This document shows positions 5,297 to 7,618 of a stretch of 7,618 bases of DNA, one piece after another. The DNA is from CAXTTV01 sp964247295. Lineage in GTDB: Bacteria; Chloroflexota; Ktedonobacteria; Ktedonobacterales; Ktedonobacteraceae. Position numbers and translations under genes: made by a program. The notes under the pieces were generated by a model. It made no database searches. It was not told the DNA's origin and saw only the letters and a list, made by a program, of their open reading frames with translations. The stretch lies in contig CAXTTV010000222.1 in assembly GCA_964247295.1 (NCBI GenBank), positions 1 to 7,618 on the forward strand, given 5' to 3'. The number at the start of each line of letters is the position of its first letter. Positions within the stretch are counted from its first letter, which is position 1.

Positions 5297-7063
5297 ATGA
5301 GATTGCTGCACCAGAGAATCACCCTTTGTCTGTTACTTGTGCTAAATATATCGCTACTGGTTTTTTCACTCTCAGATATCATCACACCACAATCAATCGG
5401 GAGGTCCGCCTCTACGCACACGCTTAGTCCACCGGGATCGGGAGCTTTCGCGACAGGCACCTACCGCGACCTGTTCGTCGAGATCGGGAAAAGTGATCCC
5501 GAGATACAAGATAAGCTTAACACTGCATGGCAGCAGCTTTTCTATGGAAATGATGAGAATCAGCGCATCTATTATCCCGTTGGTAGCAACATGGCGTATA
5601 TCAAAGATGTTGGAGATGGTGATGTACGGACCGAGGGTATCTCCTACGGCATGATGATCTCGCTCCAGATGAACAAGCAAGAAGAATTTAATCGGTTGTG
5701 GACCTGGGCCAAAACCTATATGTATCATGCCTACGGTGACAATCAGGGATACTTTGCGTGGCAATGCTCAACCTCAGGACAGATCCTCGACGCCCATGCA
5801 GCTCCCGATGGAGATCAATGGTTCGCGATGGCGCTTTTCTTCGCCGCCGGTCGTTGGGGAAACGGAAGCGGCATCTATAATTATCAGGCCGAAGCCCAGC
5901 GCATCCTGCATACAATGCTGCACCATGGCACCGCCAATAGCGTCACCCACATGTTTGATCAATCGCAGAAGCAGGTCGTCTTTGTCCCCTATAGTAACTC
6001 CGCCACCTACACTGATCCCTCATATCACCTGCCGGCCTTTTACGAGCTCTGGTCGCGCTGGGCGAGCGAGGATCGCCAGTTCTGGACCGACGCTGCAGTC
6101 AGCAGTCGGACACTTTTAAAGCGAGCCGTCAATCCCACCACTGGACTGGCCCCCGATTACGCCGACTTTAATGGTCAACCGCGCAACGACGGCGGCCACG
6201 GAGATTTCCGCTTTGACGCCTGGCGAGTCGCCAGCAACATCGCCGTCGACTATGCCTGGTTCGCGCCAGATCCCTGGGAAAAAGCCCAGAGCGATCGGCT
6301 TCAACGCTTCTTTATGCGAAAAGGGATTACTACCTATGCCAACCAGTACGCGCTGGATGGAACCGCCCTGTCAACGGATCACTCACCTGGACTGGTTGCT
6401 ATGAACGCCGTTGCCAGCCTTGCCACCACCGGAAACCAGGGTGGGGATTTTGTCAACGAACTTTGGGATGCTAAGGTTCCAGAAGGCCGCTGGCGCTACT
6501 ATGACGGCATGCTTTACATGCTCGGTCTGTTGCATGCCAGTGGGAACTTCCGCATCTACGCCCCATCTGGAAGCGGAACCGAAGCCCCGCCGGCCACAAC
6601 CGTTCAGACCAGCGCTCCAACGGATCAGCCGAGATCAGCCACAACGCCGATCGTCAAGGTGAGCGCCACATCGGGGAGTGGAGGACAGATCAAAATCGAA
6701 GCCGAAGCGGGAACAAACAAACCCAGTGGAGGAGCCAGCATCGTAGATTGTGTCACCTGCTCTGGAGGGAAGAAAGTCACAGGGATAGGCAAGGGAGGCA
6801 CATTACTGTTTGACAGTTTCCAGGTAAGCCAGGGAGGGACTTATACCATCACCATCAGGTACTTCAATGGAGATCAAAGCAGTCGGAAACTGGCCGTCTC
6901 CATCAATCATGGAACGGCACAGATGGTAGATGCCCCGGCCCTCAAAGACATAGGAACAGTCAGCATCAAAGCGAATTTGCAGGGAGGGTACAACTCCATT
7001 GATCTCTCAAACGCCCAGGGGATAGGGCCCGACATCGACAGCATTATTATCACCGCTAGTTAA
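5297..7063 (+). CDS. Secreted GH8 enzyme, Rex-like exo-oligoxylanase with C-terminal CBM
   Basis: This 588-residue protein starts with a signal peptide or membrane anchor (hydrophobic 8-25, basic MRLLHQR before it), followed by a P/S-rich stretch. Residues about 55-422 form a glycoside hydrolase family 8 domain. Compared from memory with Bacillus halodurans Rex (EC 3.2.1.156), Glu113 in RTEGISYGMM matches the general acid Glu70, Asp307 in FRFDAWRVASNI matches the base Asp263, Asp171 in APDGDQWF matches Asp128, Tyr243 in DPSYHLP matches Tyr198, and His362 matches His319, a residue linked to the reducing-end specificity. A P/T/S linker (424-462) leads to a CBM6/CBM35-like module (466-588) with IKIEAEAGTNK, DCVTCSGGKKV and a final GPDIDSIIIT. 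It probably removes xylose from the reducing end of xylo-oligosaccharides outside the cell, though endo-xylanase or another GH8 activity is possible. The best ribosome binding site (AAGGA, 5276-5280) lies 16 bases before the ATG, longer than usual. The signal peptide supports this start. Confidence 0.9.
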   Translation: MRLLHQRITLCLLLVLNISLLVFSLSDIITPQSIGRSASTHTLSPPGSGAFATGTYRDLFVEIGKSDPEIQDKLNTAWQQLFYGNDENQRIYYPVGSNMAYIKDVGDGDVRTEGISYGMMISLQMNKQEEFNRLWTWAKTYMYHAYGDNQGYFAWQCSTSGQILDAHAAPDGDQWFAMALFFAAGRWGNGSGIYNYQAEAQRILHTMLHHGTANSVTHMFDQSQKQVVFVPYSNSATYTDPSYHLPAFYELWSRWASEDRQFWTDAAVSSRTLLKRAVNPTTGLAPDYADFNGQPRNDGGHGDFRFDAWRVASNIAVDYAWFAPDPWEKAQSDRLQRFFMRKGITTYANQYALDGTALSTDHSPGLVAMNAVASLATTGNQGGDFVNELWDAKVPEGRWRYYDGMLYMLGLLHASGNFRIYAPSGSGTEAPPATTVQTSAPTDQPRSATTPIVKVSATSGSGGQIKIEAEAGTNKPSGGASIVDCVTCSGGKKVTGIGKGGTLLFDSFQVSQGGTYTITIRYFNGDQSSRKLAVSINHGTAQMVDAPALKDIGTVSIKANLQGGYNSIDLSNAQGIGPDIDSIIITAS

Positions 7064-7069
7064 AAGGAG
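7063..7069 (+). promoter_or_regulatory. Strong ribosome binding site for the 54-residue protein
   Basis: AAAAGGAG begins in the stop codon of the GH8 gene, and its last G is eight bases before the ATG at 7078. This near-ideal site is the main evidence that the short ORF is translated and co-transcribed with the GH8 gene. Confidence 0.8.
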
Positions 7070-7077
7070 CATTTATA

Positions 7078-7242
7078 ATGAGCGATGAGAAAAAGAGTCA
7101 ACAAGCTAGAACTACTACCGTGGAAACAAAGCAGTCTACGGAGGCAGAACAGTCTAAAGAGCGGCGCGAGAAGATAGATAAGTTAATTGATGAGGCTATA
7201 AGGGATCATGCGGAGGATTTAGAGTATCTGAAGGATAAATAG
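7078..7242 (+). CDS. Small charged protein, Pup-like C-terminal half
   Basis: This ORF encodes 54 residues, starting MSDEKKSQQARTTTVETK and ending LEYLKDK. It is highly charged, has no cysteine, tryptophan or hydrophobic segment, and should be a disordered N-terminus plus a helix from about residue 27. The segment ERREKIDKLIDEAIRDHAED (28-47) resembles the helical part of actinobacterial Pup, where ERREK and a segment of the form IDDVLEENAEDF occur. I align IDEAIRDHAEDL with it, with five identities and mostly conservative changes. Pup ends in Gly-Gly-Glu or Gly-Gly-Gln, which is needed for ligation to lysines. This protein ends Asp-Lys, so it could not be attached in the known way. It begins 14 bases after the GH8 stop with a strong ribosome binding site, so it is probably in the same operon. 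Chance similarity between short acidic helices is a real alternative. Confidence 0.7.
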   Translation: MSDEKKSQQARTTTVETKQSTEAEQSKERREKIDKLIDEAIRDHAEDLEYLKDK

Positions 7243-7255
7243 CTGGCCTGGCCCC

Positions 7256-7287
7256 GAGCGAAGGGTGTTGAAGAGAACCCCTCGCTC
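7256..7287 (+). terminator. Imperfect hairpin after the GH8 operon
   Basis: GAGCGAAGGG (7256-7265) pairs with CCCCTCGCTC (7278-7287) with one mismatch and a 12-base loop. No T run follows, so intrinsic termination is doubtful; an RNA-protecting or Rho-related structure is equally possible. Confidence 0.45.
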
Positions 7288-7293
7288 AGTTAC

Positions 7294-7318
7294 AACGAGC
7301 ACCCTGACGAGTGTCGTT
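7294..7318 (+). other. Second hairpin next to the first
   Basis: AACGAGCAC (7294-7302) pairs with GTGTCGTT (7311-7318) over eight base pairs with one bulged G and an eight-base loop. It starts seven bases after the first hairpin. The two may form one 3' structure on the transcript. Confidence 0.35.
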
Positions 7319-7391
7319 ATCAACGAGGCGCAACCCCAACCACCAGAAGATGGCCGCAGCTACGATTCGTGAGGAGGTCCGGGAGGTATAA

Positions 7392-7520
7392 ATGAGGATC
7401 CTGATGGGTGTCTACAAAAAACAGGATCATGCATTACATCTCTACCAGAACTGGATACATTTGTATTGTAAATCATACTCATTAAAGGACCGTAATCATA
7501 AAGTTAAAATATTTCAATGA
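7392..7520 (+). CDS. Possible 42-codon ORF, unrecognised
   Basis: An ATG at 7392 preceded by GGAGGT (7382-7387, four bases away) opens a frame of 42 codons, starting MRILMGVYKKQDHALHLYQN and ending at TGA 7518-7520. The product is basic and aromatic-rich, with no recognisable motif. The ribosome binding site is good but close. The length is within chance expectation, and the downstream half is A+T-rich like non-coding DNA. It lies just left of the second repeat copy, so it may be a remnant or nothing. Confidence 0.25.
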   Translation: MRILMGVYKKQDHALHLYQNWIHLYCKSYSLKDRNHKVKIFQ

Positions 7521-7533
7521 TATGGGCTATCTA

Positions 7534-7618
7534 TAGGCTCTAGCTAGCGAGTCTGTTGGGAAAAGAAGAAGGTGTTCCTGTGCAGGGAGAGACTCGAATG
7601 GGGTCGGTCGGGTCATGT
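7534..7618. mobile_element. Second copy of the MITE-like element, left end only, cut by window end
   Basis: From 7552 the sequence follows 2268 onward closely: TCTGTTGGGAAAAGAAG, then TGTTCCTGTGCAGG, GAGACTCGAATGGGGT and CGGGTCA, with one three-base insertion and about four substitutions. The outer end (7534-7551) is more diverged but keeps TAGG and AGC-AGCG. The orientation is the same as the copy at 2248-2562. The rest of the element lies outside the window. Confidence 0.75.

Noticed and set aside
5727..6662. Additional + and - frames inside the GH8 gene
   Set aside because: The GH8 frame has continuous conserved domains; the other frames give low-complexity translations expected by chance.
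7240..7290. Readthrough or frameshift that would give the Pup-like protein a Gly-Gly end
   Set aside because: None of the three frames after codon 54 gives a terminal Gly-Gly-Glu/Gln before a stop.

Overview
The window looks like a piece of a moderate-GC bacterial chromosome with a repeat-rich accessory stretch. The ABC-F sequence style, the degenerate DUF927/DUF3631-like ATPase fold and the mixture of metabolic genes with MITE-like repeats would fit a Chloroflexota genome of the Ktedonobacteria type. That placement is inference from remembered family resemblance and is not proven by the sequence.

Left part (1-2240, + strand): a leader with a run of ten C's, then a very short ABC-F-type ATPase (150-647) that looks like an in-frame internal deletion of a normal two-domain protein. 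Next come gcvT (697-1821) and gcvH (1845-2240), two of the glycine cleavage genes, 23 bases apart. No gcvP follows. Instead gcvH runs into a 315-bp element with long imperfect terminal inverted repeats (2248-2562), a MITE-like repeat. A second copy of its left end begins near 7534, in the same orientation, and runs off the end of the window.

Middle part (2602-5050): a minus-strand gene converges on gcvH and encodes a protein with the layout of a P-loop ATPase/helicase family but with both nucleotide-binding motifs eroded. It is followed by an A+T-rich divergent intergenic region with a spaced direct repeat, then a pair of unrecognised + strand genes (3925-4755 and 4757-5050). The second gene of the pair resembles the C-terminal half of the first, and the two are separated by one base.

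Right part (5297-7618): a secreted or membrane-anchored glycoside hydrolase family 8 enzyme, very similar in layout to reducing-end xylose-releasing exo-oligoxylanase (Rex), with a C-terminal carbohydrate-binding module. Fourteen bases after it, with a strong ribosome binding site, lies a 54-residue highly charged protein (7078-7242). Its C-terminal half resembles prokaryotic ubiquitin-like protein Pup but lacks the terminal Gly-Gly-Glu/Gln. Two imperfect hairpins, a doubtful 42-codon ORF and the second MITE-like copy close the window.

Functionally, gcvT/gcvH belong to one-carbon and glycine metabolism, and the GH8 enzyme to extracellular xylan or oligosaccharide use. The stretch between the two repeat copies reads as accessory DNA. 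The most unusual items are the mini ABC-F, the dead ATPase, the duplicated-domain gene pair, the secreted Rex-like enzyme and the Pup-like small protein coupled to it.
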